Positions 43,691-52,620 of a stretch of 64,000 nucleotides of DNA are shown here, in pieces. Numbering within the stretch: position 1 is the stretch's first letter; each line of letters starts with the position of its first letter. A program made the position numbers and the translations under genes. A model generated the notes under the pieces. That model saw nothing but the letters and a program-made list of their open reading frames with translations. It made no database searches and was not told the DNA's origin. The DNA comes from Mesonia aquimarina (GTDB taxonomy: Bacteria; Bacteroidota; Bacteroidia; Flavobacteriales; Flavobacteriaceae): positions 112,685 to 176,684 of the forward strand of contig NZ_RCNV01000008.1 in NCBI RefSeq assembly GCF_003667275.1, in the 5' to 3' direction.

Positions 43691-45937
43691 ATGAAAAAAA
43701 TAACTTTTCTCATCTTATTATGTTGTTATTTTGGCGGTTTTGCTCAAAATAACACGTCTAAAACACAAGAAGATTTAAAAGTCGGATTAGTGTTAAGTGG
43801 TGGCGGAGCCAAGGGTTTGGCTCATATTGGAGCATTAAAGGTTATTAAAGAAGCAGGTGTGCGTATAGATTATATTAGCGGAAGCAGTATGGGTGCGGTT
43901 GTAGGTTCTTTATATGCCGCAGGTTATTCTCCAGCAGAGTTAGATTCTATTTTTAATCAAACCAATTTCAGTATTTTAATTCAAGACGATTTACCGCGTG
44001 GAGTAAAAAGTTTTTACGAAAAAGAACAGTCAGAGCGTTATGCAGTTACCTTACCTTTTGATGATTTTAAAATTGGTTTTCCTTCAGGCTTATCAAAAGG
44101 ACAAAATATTTACAATCTTCTCTCGCAATTAACATCACACGTAAGTGATGTTCAAAAATTTGAAAATTTACCCATTCCTTTTTTCTGTACCGGTACTGAT
44201 ATAGAAACCGGAAAAGAAGTAATTTTAAGTAGCGGTTCTCTGCCGCAAGCGGTTTCAGCAAGCAGTGCAATTCCATCGTTGTTTAGTCCTGTTCCAATGA
44301 ATGGGAAGTTGATTACCGATGGTGGCGTGGCCAATAATTATCCTGTAGAAGAATTGAGAAGGCGTGGGGTAGATTATATTATTGGTATAGATGTACAAGA
44401 TAGTTTGGTGAATAGAAAAGAGCTGCAATCAGCTTTTGAAATTCTTACGCAGGTTAATAATTTTAGAACTATTAATGATATGCGTACCAAACGCAAATTG
44501 ACCGATTTATATATTCATCCTGATATTACAAAATTTTCTATTTTATCTTTTGATAAAGGAGAAGCCATTATTAATGAAGGTGAAAAAGAAAGTAGGAACT
44601 TTTTGAATGAATTAAAAGCAATTGCCAATAGACAAAAAGCGGATAACAGAAATTTACATTTAAAAAGAATTATAAACGATTCTGTTTACATCAGAAGGAT
44701 AAATATTACGGGAAATAATAACTATCCTCGGAGTTATATTCGCGGAAAATTAAAAATTCCTACCGATAAAAAAATCGCTTATAAAACGTTAAATAGCGGA
44801 TTAAATAACCTTTCGGCTACAGGAAATTTTAGACGAGTAGATTATCAATTAATTCCGCAAGAAGAAGGCAATGATCTTCAGCTTATTGTTCACGAAAACA
44901 ACACGAATACTTCCTTGCGTTTTGCTTTGCATTACGATGAGTTGTATCGAAGCGCAGCGCTGGCAAACATTACACATAAATCTTTGCTGTTAACGAATGA
45001 TATTACTTCAATAGATTTAATTATTGGCGATAATTTTAGATACGATTTTAATTATTATATAGATAAAGGAAGTTACTGGAGTATCGGTTTAAATTCTAGT
45101 GTAGATCAATTTGAAGAAGATGTAGGATTTGATTTTGTAAAGAAAAATTCTTCCATTGGCGATTTTGATGTTAATCAAGTTGAAATAGATTATTTAGATT
45201 TTACCAATCAATTTTATGTGGAAACATTTTTTGTGAAAGCTTTTCGTTTTGGGATGGGAGCAGAACATAAATACACAAAATTAAAAACCGAAACCATTAT
45301 AGAAGATAAAGAAGATCTAGCAGCTCCAAGAACAATTTTAGAGCAAAGTAACTTGTTCAGTACATTTGGTTATTTAGAATTAGATACATACGATAATGCT
45401 TATTTTCCGAGCAGTGGTACACATTTTATGGGGGATTTTCATTTGTATCTTTTTGATTCTCAGTCAAGTTTTAGTTTTTCAGAATTTTCTATAGCCAAAG
45501 GATCGGTAGGTCATGCCTTTTCTCTTTCAGATAAATTTTCCGTTAGGGCAAATACCGAAACCGGATTTAGAATAGGAAACAATGATATGAATACCTTGAA
45601 TTTTTTCTTAGGCGGTTACGGAAATAATTATGTCAATAATATCACACAGTTTTATGGCTATAATTTCTTAGGACTTTCAGCCGATAGTTATATAAAGGCA
45701 TTAGTAGAACTTGATTATGAAATTTTCAGGAAAAACCACATTATTGCAAGCTACAATATTGCAAATGTAGAAGACGATCTCTATAAAACAGGGAACTGGT
45801 TTAGTTTACCCGATTTTTCAGGTTTTGCCGTTGGCTACGGAATAGAAACGTTTCTGGGACCTTTAGAAGCAAAATATTCCTATTCGCCAGAACGTGGAGA
45901 AAGCGAATGGTTATTAAGTTTAGGCTTCTGGTTTTAG
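43691..45937 (+). CDS. Patatin-like phospholipase with POTRA and outer-membrane barrel domains
   Basis: The protein has 748 residues with a signal peptide (cleavage near GGFAQN). The patatin domain contains the oxyanion motif GGGAKGLAH (38-46), nucleophile S66 in GSSMG (64-68) and Asp in TDGGVANNYP near residue 212, a complete Ser-Asp dyad. A POTRA-like segment at about 335-400 precedes a barrel of BamA/Omp85 type that continues to the end (LLSLGFWF). This is the layout of PlpD-type self-secreted lipases, where the barrel places the lipase at or beyond the cell surface. The ATG directly follows the uvrC stop with no gap, so expression is probably linked. Confidence 0.92.
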   Translation: MKKITFLILLCCYFGGFAQNNTSKTQEDLKVGLVLSGGGAKGLAHIGALKVIKEAGVRIDYISGSSMGAVVGSLYAAGYSPAELDSIFNQTNFSILIQDDLPRGVKSFYEKEQSERYAVTLPFDDFKIGFPSGLSKGQNIYNLLSQLTSHVSDVQKFENLPIPFFCTGTDIETGKEVILSSGSLPQAVSASSAIPSLFSPVPMNGKLITDGGVANNYPVEELRRRGVDYIIGIDVQDSLVNRKELQSAFEILTQVNNFRTINDMRTKRKLTDLYIHPDITKFSILSFDKGEAIINEGEKESRNFLNELKAIANRQKADNRNLHLKRIINDSVYIRRINITGNNNYPRSYIRGKLKIPTDKKIAYKTLNSGLNNLSATGNFRRVDYQLIPQEEGNDLQLIVHENNTNTSLRFALHYDELYRSAALANITHKSLLLTNDITSIDLIIGDNFRYDFNYYIDKGSYWSIGLNSSVDQFEEDVGFDFVKKNSSIGDFDVNQVEIDYLDFTNQFYVETFFVKAFRFGMGAEHKYTKLKTETIIEDKEDLAAPRTILEQSNLFSTFGYLELDTYDNAYFPSSGTHFMGDFHLYLFDSQSSFSFSEFSIAKGSVGHAFSLSDKFSVRANTETGFRIGNNDMNTLNFFLGGYGNNYVNNITQFYGYNFLGLSADSYIKALVELDYEIFRKNHIIASYNIANVEDDLYKTGNWFSLPDFSGFAVGYGIETFLGPLEAKYSYSPERGESEWLLSLGFWF

Positions 45938-46023
45938 TAAGGTTTTAAGCCTCTTTTTATTAATTTTTACCGATATTTGTAAAACTTAGAAGAATTATTT
46001 CCTAATAGAAAATTACAGAACTT

Positions 46024-47187
<1,164 letters not shown>

Positions 47188-47301
47188 ACTATATTATTTT
47201 GAGAACCTTAGCTATTTCAGCACAAATGCGAGCCATGTGGTAACTTTAAACAACTATCGTTTAATAAAATCACATGAATAAATAACCAAAAAAATAAAAT
47301 T

Positions 47302-48465
47302 ATGGCTAAAGATATAAAATCAGTAGATTACGGATTAGAGAAAATTTTTGAAGGAGCAGAAGACTTTCTTCCTCTGCTAGGGACAGACTATGTAGAGTTT
47401 TACGTAGGAAACGCTAAACAAGCAGCTCATTTTTATAAAACTGCATTTGGGTTTCAATCAAAAGCATATAAAGGATTAGAAACTGGAAGTAAAGACACTG
47501 TTTCTTATGTATTACAACAAGATAAAATACGGTTGGTTTTAACCACACCTTTGAGTTCTAAAAACCCAATAAACAACCATATTGTAAAACATGGTGACGG
47601 TGTAAAAGTAATTGCTTTATGGGTAGAAGATGCCAAACAAGCTTGGGAAGAAACTACTTCTCGCGGAGCAAAATCTTTTATGGAACCAAAAGTAGAAAAA
47701 GATGAGCACGGAGAAGTTGTACGTGCAGGAATCTATACCTATGGTGAAACCGTTCACATGTTTGTAGAGCGAAAAAATTATAACGGTGCTTTTTTACCGG
47801 GATTTGTTGAATGGGAATCTGATTACAATCCGGCGCCTACAGGTTTAAAATTTATTGACCATATGGTAGGAAATGTAGGATGGAACCAAATGAATACCTG
47901 GGTGAAATGGTACGAAGATGTTATGGGATTTGTTAATTTCTTATCTTTTGATGATAAACAAATTCACACAGAATATTCTGCCTTAATGAGTAAGGTAATG
48001 AGTAATGGAAATGGAAGAATTAAATTTCCTATCAATGAGCCTGCAGAAGGAATGAAAAAATCTCAAATTGAAGAGTATTTAGATTTTTATGAAGGATCTG
48101 GAGTGCAGCATATCGCGGTAGCAACTGACGATATTATTAAAACTGTAGCTGATTTACGTAGTCGTGGGGTAGAATTTTTATCTACTCCTCCTGAGCAGTA
48201 TTATAAAGAAGTACCAGAAAGATTGGCTGAGCACGATCACGAATTACGGGAAGATATGGAAAAGCTGATGAAGTTAGGTATTATGATTGATGCCGATGAA
48301 GAAGGATACTTATTGCAAATATTTACAAAGCCAGTAGAAGATCGCCCAACCTTATTTTTTGAAGTAATTCAGCGTATGGGAGCTAGAGGATTTGGCGCAG
48401 GAAACTTTAAAGCACTTTTTGAAGCTATTGAGCGTGAACAAGGATTGCGAGGAACCCTGTCTTAA
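47302..48465 (+). CDS. hppD: 4-hydroxyphenylpyruvate dioxygenase
   Basis: The protein has 387 residues with two vicinal-oxygen-chelate halves. The iron site is made by DHMVGNVGWNQMNTWVKWYEDVMGF (first His), SGVQHIAVATDDIIKTV (second His) and LFFEVIQRMGARGFGAGNF (Glu). The enzyme turns 4-hydroxyphenylpyruvate into homogentisate, the substrate of HmgA encoded just upstream. The later pathway enzymes (maleylacetoacetate isomerase, fumarylacetoacetase) are not in this window. Confidence 0.96.
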   Translation: MAKDIKSVDYGLEKIFEGAEDFLPLLGTDYVEFYVGNAKQAAHFYKTAFGFQSKAYKGLETGSKDTVSYVLQQDKIRLVLTTPLSSKNPINNHIVKHGDGVKVIALWVEDAKQAWEETTSRGAKSFMEPKVEKDEHGEVVRAGIYTYGETVHMFVERKNYNGAFLPGFVEWESDYNPAPTGLKFIDHMVGNVGWNQMNTWVKWYEDVMGFVNFLSFDDKQIHTEYSALMSKVMSNGNGRIKFPINEPAEGMKKSQIEEYLDFYEGSGVQHIAVATDDIIKTVADLRSRGVEFLSTPPEQYYKEVPERLAEHDHELREDMEKLMKLGIMIDADEEGYLLQIFTKPVEDRPTLFFEVIQRMGARGFGAGNFKALFEAIEREQGLRGTLS

Positions 48466-48548
48466 GCCTTAAAAAGATTATAAAATAATCACTAAAACTA
48501 AACATGTATTGAAAAATCCTCATTAAAATGTTAAATATAACTTTTTGC

Positions 48549-48579
48549 TTGCGGATATTTTAAAATGAAAGTATTTTTG
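48549..48579 (+). promoter_or_regulatory. Strong consensus promoter upstream of the mini-ORF
   Basis: TTG (48549-48551), a 20-base spacer and TATTTTTG (48572-48579) fit the flavobacterial promoter form TTG-N17-23-TAnnTTTG exactly. Confidence 0.65.
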
Positions 48580-48594
48580 CACCGCATTTTCGGG

Positions 48595-48651
48595 GTGGTT
48601 ACCGAAAAAGCATTTTTTGAGAAAGTATTTTTTCATAAATTTAAGTTTTAG
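48595..48651 (+). CDS. Possible 18-codon Phe-rich leader peptide
   Basis: From GTG at 48595 the frame reads (M)VTEKAFFEKVFFHKFKF and stops at TAG 48649-48651. Six of 18 codons are Phe (all TTT), including two FF pairs. The stop lies 16 bases before the stem of a perfect terminator, the spacing seen in amino-acid attenuator leaders. A short alternative pairing (48591-48596 with 48670-48675) could compete with the terminator. There is no Shine-Dalgarno sequence, as is normal here. TTT runs also arise easily in AT-rich DNA, so coding is unproven. Confidence 0.3.
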   Translation: MVTEKAFFEKVFFHKFKF

Positions 48652-48667
48652 TTGGTTAATAAGCATA

Positions 48668-48705
48668 AAACCCTGTCAATTAATTTGACAGGGTTTCGTG
48701 TTTTT
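48668..48705 (+). terminator. Perfect 12-bp intrinsic terminator
   Basis: AAACCCTGTCAA (48668-48679) pairs fully with TTGACAGGGTTT (48685-48696) around a five-base loop, followed by CGTG and TTTTT. It is the strongest terminator in the window. Confidence 0.85.
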
Positions 48706-48714
48706 ATACATTTG
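48685..48714 (+). promoter_or_regulatory. Promoter of the DUF3108 gene, overlapping the terminator stem
   Basis: TTG at 48685-48687, a 19-base spacer and TACATTTG at 48707-48714 match the flavobacterial consensus exactly. The -33 element is the start of the right arm of the upstream terminator. The ATG is at 48775, leaving a leader of about 55 bases. Confidence 0.6.
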
Positions 48715-48774
48715 GAATAGTAATTGTAATTACTCAACCAACCAAAAGCACTTCGCTTTGCAAGTCAATAGTTT

Positions 48775-49554
48775 ATGAAAAATAAATGCCTGTTTATCTT
48801 AATTTTTTTACTGTCTTTTTCTCAAGTTTTCTCACAAGAAAAAGAAGCTTTTAAAACTGGAGAATGGTTTAAATTCAGAATTCATTACGGTTGGTTTAAT
48901 GCTAGTTTTGCAACCTTAGAGGTTAAAGATGATGTGTTTAATAATCAAGCAGTTCATCATGTGGTTGGTAAAGGAAAATCTACAGGCTTATTGCATTTAT
49001 TTTTTGAAGTAGATGATAATTATCAAACTTACATTGCTAAAGATTCATCCTTGCCACTTCGGTTTGTAAGAGATATTAATGAAGGTGGACATACCAAAAA
49101 TAAAGTTATAGATTTTAATCAGAGTAAAAATCTAGCTAAAGTCCACGATAAAAAGCACAATACAGTAAAGAATTTTACTGTAAGAAAAAATGTGCACGAT
49201 ATGCTTTCTGTATTTTATTATCTAAGGAATAAAATTGATGAAAATTCAATAGAAAAGGGAGACGAAATTTTAGTTGATCTTTTTTTTGATGAAGAAAACT
49301 ATCAATTTAAAACCGTTTTTTTAGGACGAGAAATTTTGAAAACAAAATTCGGAAAAGTAGCATCCTTAAAATTTAGACCCTACGTTCAAGCCGGAAGAGT
49401 TTTTGAAGAAGAAGAAAGCTTAACCTTTTGGGTGAGTGATGATGCCAATAAAATTCCTTTAAAAGTTGAAGCCGATTTAGCCGTTGGTTCTTTAGAAGCA
49501 GATCTTGATGCGTTTAAAGGATTAAAGCATCCTTTTAAAATTATTATGGATTAA
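48775..49554 (+). CDS. DUF3108 periplasmic protein
   Basis: The protein has 259 residues with a signal peptide (cleavage near QVFSQ). The mature part starts EAFKTGEWFKFRIHYGWFNASFATLEV and contains HHVVGKGKSTGLLHLFFEVDDNYQTYI and VHDMLSVFYYLRN, which are hallmark blocks of DUF3108. The fold is expected to be a beta-barrel-like periplasmic domain; the role is unknown. It has its own promoter and is followed after 101 bases by an M23 peptidase lipoprotein in the same direction, an order I believe is conserved in flavobacteria. Confidence 0.88.
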   Translation: MKNKCLFILIFLLSFSQVFSQEKEAFKTGEWFKFRIHYGWFNASFATLEVKDDVFNNQAVHHVVGKGKSTGLLHLFFEVDDNYQTYIAKDSSLPLRFVRDINEGGHTKNKVIDFNQSKNLAKVHDKKHNTVKNFTVRKNVHDMLSVFYYLRNKIDENSIEKGDEILVDLFFDEENYQFKTVFLGREILKTKFGKVASLKFRPYVQAGRVFEEEESLTFWVSDDANKIPLKVEADLAVGSLEADLDAFKGLKHPFKIIMD

Positions 49555-49655
49555 AAATGCTAATAAAATAAATAGTATAAAATTAAGTTGTATAGAAGTG
49601 TAGCTTTAAATATTTTTGAAGCTTCATAAGCCCTAACACTTTAAATATAACAGCA

Positions 49656-50897
49656 TTGAAAAAAATAACCCTCTTTTTTTTAACATTTTGCAGCCTACTG
49701 ATTTTATCTTCATGTGAAGACGATAAAAAAGAAAAGCAAATAAGTAAAGTTGAAACAAAAAAAGCAAAACCGGTTATAAAAGAATTCGGATATCCCTTAA
49801 ATGAATACAAAGTAAGTAGAGATACTATTCGGTTGGGTGATAGTTTTGGGGCCATTATGGATTCTAATGGTGTTTCTCGCGGTAAAGTTTTCCAGATAGC
49901 AGAGAGAATTAAAGACACGTTTAACCCAGCAAAAATTGTCGCCGGAAAAGCTTACACAATCTTAAAATCTAAAGACACTTCAGAAACAGTGCAAGCTTTT
50001 ATTTATCAACATGATAAAATAAACTATACCATTATAGATCTCCAAGATAGTATTGTAGTTAAGAAAGCTAAAAAACCGGTGACCATAAAGCGTAAAACAG
50101 CAAGCGGAGTTATTACTTCTTCACTTTCTGCAGCAATGGATAATGAAGGATTAAGCATTCTTTTAGCCGATAAAATAGCTGATCTCTACCAATGGAAAAT
50201 TGATTTTTTTAAAATTCAAAAAGGAGATCAATTCAAAATAATTTATAATGAAAAATATATAGATGATACCATTTACGCCGGAATCGCTAATATAGAAGCA
50301 GCTGTTTTAAAACATTATGACAGTCCGTATTATGCATTTCAGTTTGGAAAAGATAGCGTAAGTGGTTTTCCTAAATTTTATGATGATGAGGCGCAATCGC
50401 TACAAAGTTTCTTTTTAAAAGCACCATTAAAATTTTCTAGAATTTCATCTCGCTATACCAAACGAAGATTTCATCCGGTTCAAAAACGATGGAAGGCTCA
50501 TAAAGGTACAGATTATGCGGCGCCAAGAGGAACACCAATTTGGAGTACTGCCGATGGAGTTGTTATTCGTTCGAGTTACACAAGAGGAAACGGGAACTAT
50601 GTAAAAGTGCGTCATAATGAAAAATATACAACGCAATATTTACATATGACCAAACGGAATGTGAAAGTTGGGCAACGTGTTAAACAAGGCGATATTATAG
50701 GTTTTGTTGGAAGTACAGGTTTGGCAACCGGACCGCATGTTTGTTATCGTTTTTGGGTTTATGGAAAACAAGTTGACCCCTACAAACAGAATTTGCCAAG
50801 TTCAGAGCCCTTAAAAGAAACCTTGAAGCCGGAATACTTTAAAACGATTGAGCCGCTAAAGAAAGAATTAGACGAACTCAAATTCAAAAAAATATAA
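49656..50897 (+). CDS. M23-family peptidoglycan DD-metallopeptidase lipoprotein
   Basis: The protein has 413 residues. The start is TTG at 49656, giving MKKITLFFLTFCSLLILSSC and a lipobox Cys followed by EDDKKEK, an acidic/Lys-rich start compatible with export to the surface. Residues of about 60-260 form OapA/LysM-like and connecting beta domains as in MepM-type enzymes. The M23 domain has RFHPVQKRWKAHKGTDYAAPRGTPIW (zinc His and Asp) and TGLATGPHVCYRFWVYG. The second zinc motif reads GPHVCYRF where HxH is usual, so one ligand position needs checking. A terminator follows. Confidence 0.88.
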   Translation: MKKITLFFLTFCSLLILSSCEDDKKEKQISKVETKKAKPVIKEFGYPLNEYKVSRDTIRLGDSFGAIMDSNGVSRGKVFQIAERIKDTFNPAKIVAGKAYTILKSKDTSETVQAFIYQHDKINYTIIDLQDSIVVKKAKKPVTIKRKTASGVITSSLSAAMDNEGLSILLADKIADLYQWKIDFFKIQKGDQFKIIYNEKYIDDTIYAGIANIEAAVLKHYDSPYYAFQFGKDSVSGFPKFYDDEAQSLQSFFLKAPLKFSRISSRYTKRRFHPVQKRWKAHKGTDYAAPRGTPIWSTADGVVIRSSYTRGNGNYVKVRHNEKYTTQYLHMTKRNVKVGQRVKQGDIIGFVGSTGLATGPHVCYRFWVYGKQVDPYKQNLPSSEPLKETLKPEYFKTIEPLKKELDELKFKKI

Positions 50898-50912
50898 GTA
50901 ATAATTTCTATG

Positions 50913-50942
50913 AAACCGCTCGAAATCTTTAGCGGTTTTTTT
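50913..50942 (+). terminator. Intrinsic terminator of the DUF3108-M23 transcript
   Basis: AAACCGCT (50913-50920) pairs with AGCGGTTT (50931-50938) around a ten-base loop, and the right arm runs into a seven-base T tract. Confidence 0.75.
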
Positions 50943-50981
50943 AGTTAAAAAATGTACCTTTAGACTTTAAAATATAGATTT

Positions 50982-51422
50982 ATGTACACGGCTTTTTATC
51001 ACCTTCATTCCTTCTGGGCTTACTTAGTTATATTGGTAGTTTTTTTAGCGACACTCAACGCGATTATTGGGAGTATTGCTAAACGTTCTTATGCCCCAAA
51101 AGATTTTAGAATTTCACTGTTTGCCTTAATCGTCACACATATTCAACTTTTGTTAGGCTTAGTATTATTTTTTATTTCGGATAAAATCCGTTGGTTTGAT
51201 AGTGATTTAGATGTTAGCTTAATTATGAAAAATGATTTATTGCGTTTGTATAATGTAGAGCATCCTTTGCTAATGATAATTGCCATAGCTTTAATTACCA
51301 TTGGCTATTCTAAGCATAAAAAGAAATTGGCTTCTGCACCAAAATTTAAAACCTTAGCTGTTTTTTACACCTTGGCTTTTGTTGCAATCTTAGCGATGAT
51401 CCCTTGGTCTGTTTGGATTTAA
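50982..51422 (+). CDS. Four-helix membrane protein (often annotated cytochrome B-like)
   Basis: The protein has 146 residues with four membrane helices (about 13-33, 47-66, 91-110, 122-142). His residues lie at or near helix ends (YHLHSFWAYL, VTHIQLLLGL, EHPLLMIIA), which led to cytochrome B-type annotation of its relatives in flavobacteria; heme binding is unproven. A near-consensus TACCTTTA box is at 50955-50962, 19 bases before the ATG. It stands alone between a terminator and the convergent nuclease gene. Confidence 0.75.
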   Translation: MYTAFYHLHSFWAYLVILVVFLATLNAIIGSIAKRSYAPKDFRISLFALIVTHIQLLLGLVLFFISDKIRWFDSDLDVSLIMKNDLLRLYNVEHPLLMIIAIALITIGYSKHKKKLASAPKFKTLAVFYTLAFVAILAMIPWSVWI

Positions 51423-51444
51423 TTTTTTGTAAGAAGATTTAAAA

Positions 51445-52503
51445 TTATTCTTTTTCCTTTACCAAATATACATAAACCGGAAAGTGATCGCTATAGCCGC
51501 CTGAAAAACTACCGTTAGAAAAGCTGCGGTACGGGTAGCCTTTATATTTGCCTGAAGGCGTCGTTAAATAATTTGGATTAAAAATTCCTGCTTTGTAAAT
51601 TTGATATGAAGAATAATCTTCACTTAAAAAAGGCTCGGTTAACAGTATTTGATCAAATAAATCCCAACTATCTCGATACGCAATTGTGCCAAAACCTTGT
51701 TTCTGTAAATTTTCCATCGGGTTGTATATTCCTTTTAATGAAACATCCTTTTTATTAGCTTTTGCATTTAATATAGTTTTTAAGCTTTCGTTGTAAGGGC
51801 CGTCGTTTAAATCGCCCATACTTATAATTTTTGCATAAGGATTCTTAGATTGAAGTGAGTCAATTATCTTTTTATTTAGTTGTGCTGCTTTTTCTCGTTT
51901 ATAACGACTAGCAGCTTCTCCACCGCTTCTAGAAGGCCAATGATTTATAATAAAATGCATTTTTTCACCATCCAATAAGCCGCTAACCACTAATTGATCT
52001 CTTGTGTAATCGCGATTTTTTTTATCATCTTCATCAAATAAAACTAGCTCTTGCGATTTGCTGTTTATTAGCTTAAAAATGTTTTTATTATAAAGAAGCG
52101 CTACATCAATTCCACGTTCATCTGGTGATTCAAAATGAACAATTTTATACGGCTTTTTTGCTAGGCTAGGTTGATTTAGTAGATCCTCTACAACCGTTCT
52201 GTTTTCAATTTCACAAAGCCCGATAATTGCTGGTGAATATTTAGTAACATCTTTACCTATTTCAGCAATTACTTTAGAAATGTTTTCTAATTTATTTTGG
52301 TAAGCTTTTTTTCTAAGCTCCATGGACATTTCCATTATCGGACTGGCTTCATCGTATTTTTTAGGATCGTTTTTTACATCAAATAAGTTCTCTACATTAT
52401 AAAAAGCAATACAAGTTATTTTATAGTTTTTTTCTGCTTGAGCAAATGTATTTAGGCTTAACAGTAAACCAATTAAAACACATAAATGCTTTACAATTCT
52501 CAT
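51445..52503 (-). CDS. Secreted endonuclease/exonuclease/phosphatase-family enzyme
   Basis: The protein has 352 residues with a signal peptide (cleavage near NTFAQA). The EEP fold shows FYNVENLFD (metal Asn), IIGLCEIENRTV (catalytic Glu), HFIINHWPSRSGG (His), ISMGDLNDGPYN (Asp/Asn) and GGYSDHFPVYV (final Asp-His), a complete set. EEP enzymes cut nucleic acids or phosphoesters, and export implies an external or periplasmic substrate such as DNA. It is divergent from the TonB receptor and DUF5689 genes, which fits a shared uptake role. Confidence 0.88.
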   Translation of the reverse strand: MRIVKHLCVLIGLLLSLNTFAQAEKNYKITCIAFYNVENLFDVKNDPKKYDEASPIMEMSMELRKKAYQNKLENISKVIAEIGKDVTKYSPAIIGLCEIENRTVVEDLLNQPSLAKKPYKIVHFESPDERGIDVALLYNKNIFKLINSKSQELVLFDEDDKKNRDYTRDQLVVSGLLDGEKMHFIINHWPSRSGGEAASRYKREKAAQLNKKIIDSLQSKNPYAKIISMGDLNDGPYNESLKTILNAKANKKDVSLKGIYNPMENLQKQGFGTIAYRDSWDLFDQILLTEPFLSEDYSSYQIYKAGIFNPNYLTTPSGKYKGYPYRSFSNGSFSGGYSDHFPVYVYLVKEKE

Positions 52504-52559
52504 ATATAAAATATTTTAAAATATTGATGAATTTATAAATAAAATAAATAATAGATGAA

Positions 52560-52567
52560 TATTTTTG
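52560..52567 (+). promoter_or_regulatory. -7 promoter box of the TonB receptor gene
   Basis: TATTTTTG is an exact TAnnTTTG, 53 bases before the ATG at 52621. No well-placed -33 element is seen. Confidence 0.35.
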
Positions 52568-52620
52568 TTGTTTATATAAAATAATGTTAGATTTATTGAA
52601 ACATTAGCAGATAGTATAGT

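Larger units (their letters stand above)
48586..48705 (+). ncRNA. Candidate small RNA or leader transcript
   Basis: A transcript from the promoter at 48549-48579 would start near 48586 and end at the terminator near 48705, about 120 bases. It can form a hairpin TTTTCGG (48587-48593) with CCGAAAA (48602-48608). It contains an 18-codon frame. Whether it acts as RNA, as a peptide message or as a leader of the DUF3108 gene is open. Confidence 0.45.
48466..48774. other. 309-base gap holding an isolated candidate transcription unit
   Basis: The gap between hppD and the DUF3108 gene holds, in order, a full promoter (48549-48579), a short Phe-rich frame (48595-48651), a perfect terminator (48668-48705) and a second promoter (48685-48714) for the next gene. 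Each is listed separately. Confidence 0.65.

Noticed and set aside
45922..45957. Hairpin AGGCTT / AAGCCT with T tract at the end of the patatin gene
   Set aside because: The six-base stem has a 19-base loop, too weak to call a terminator.
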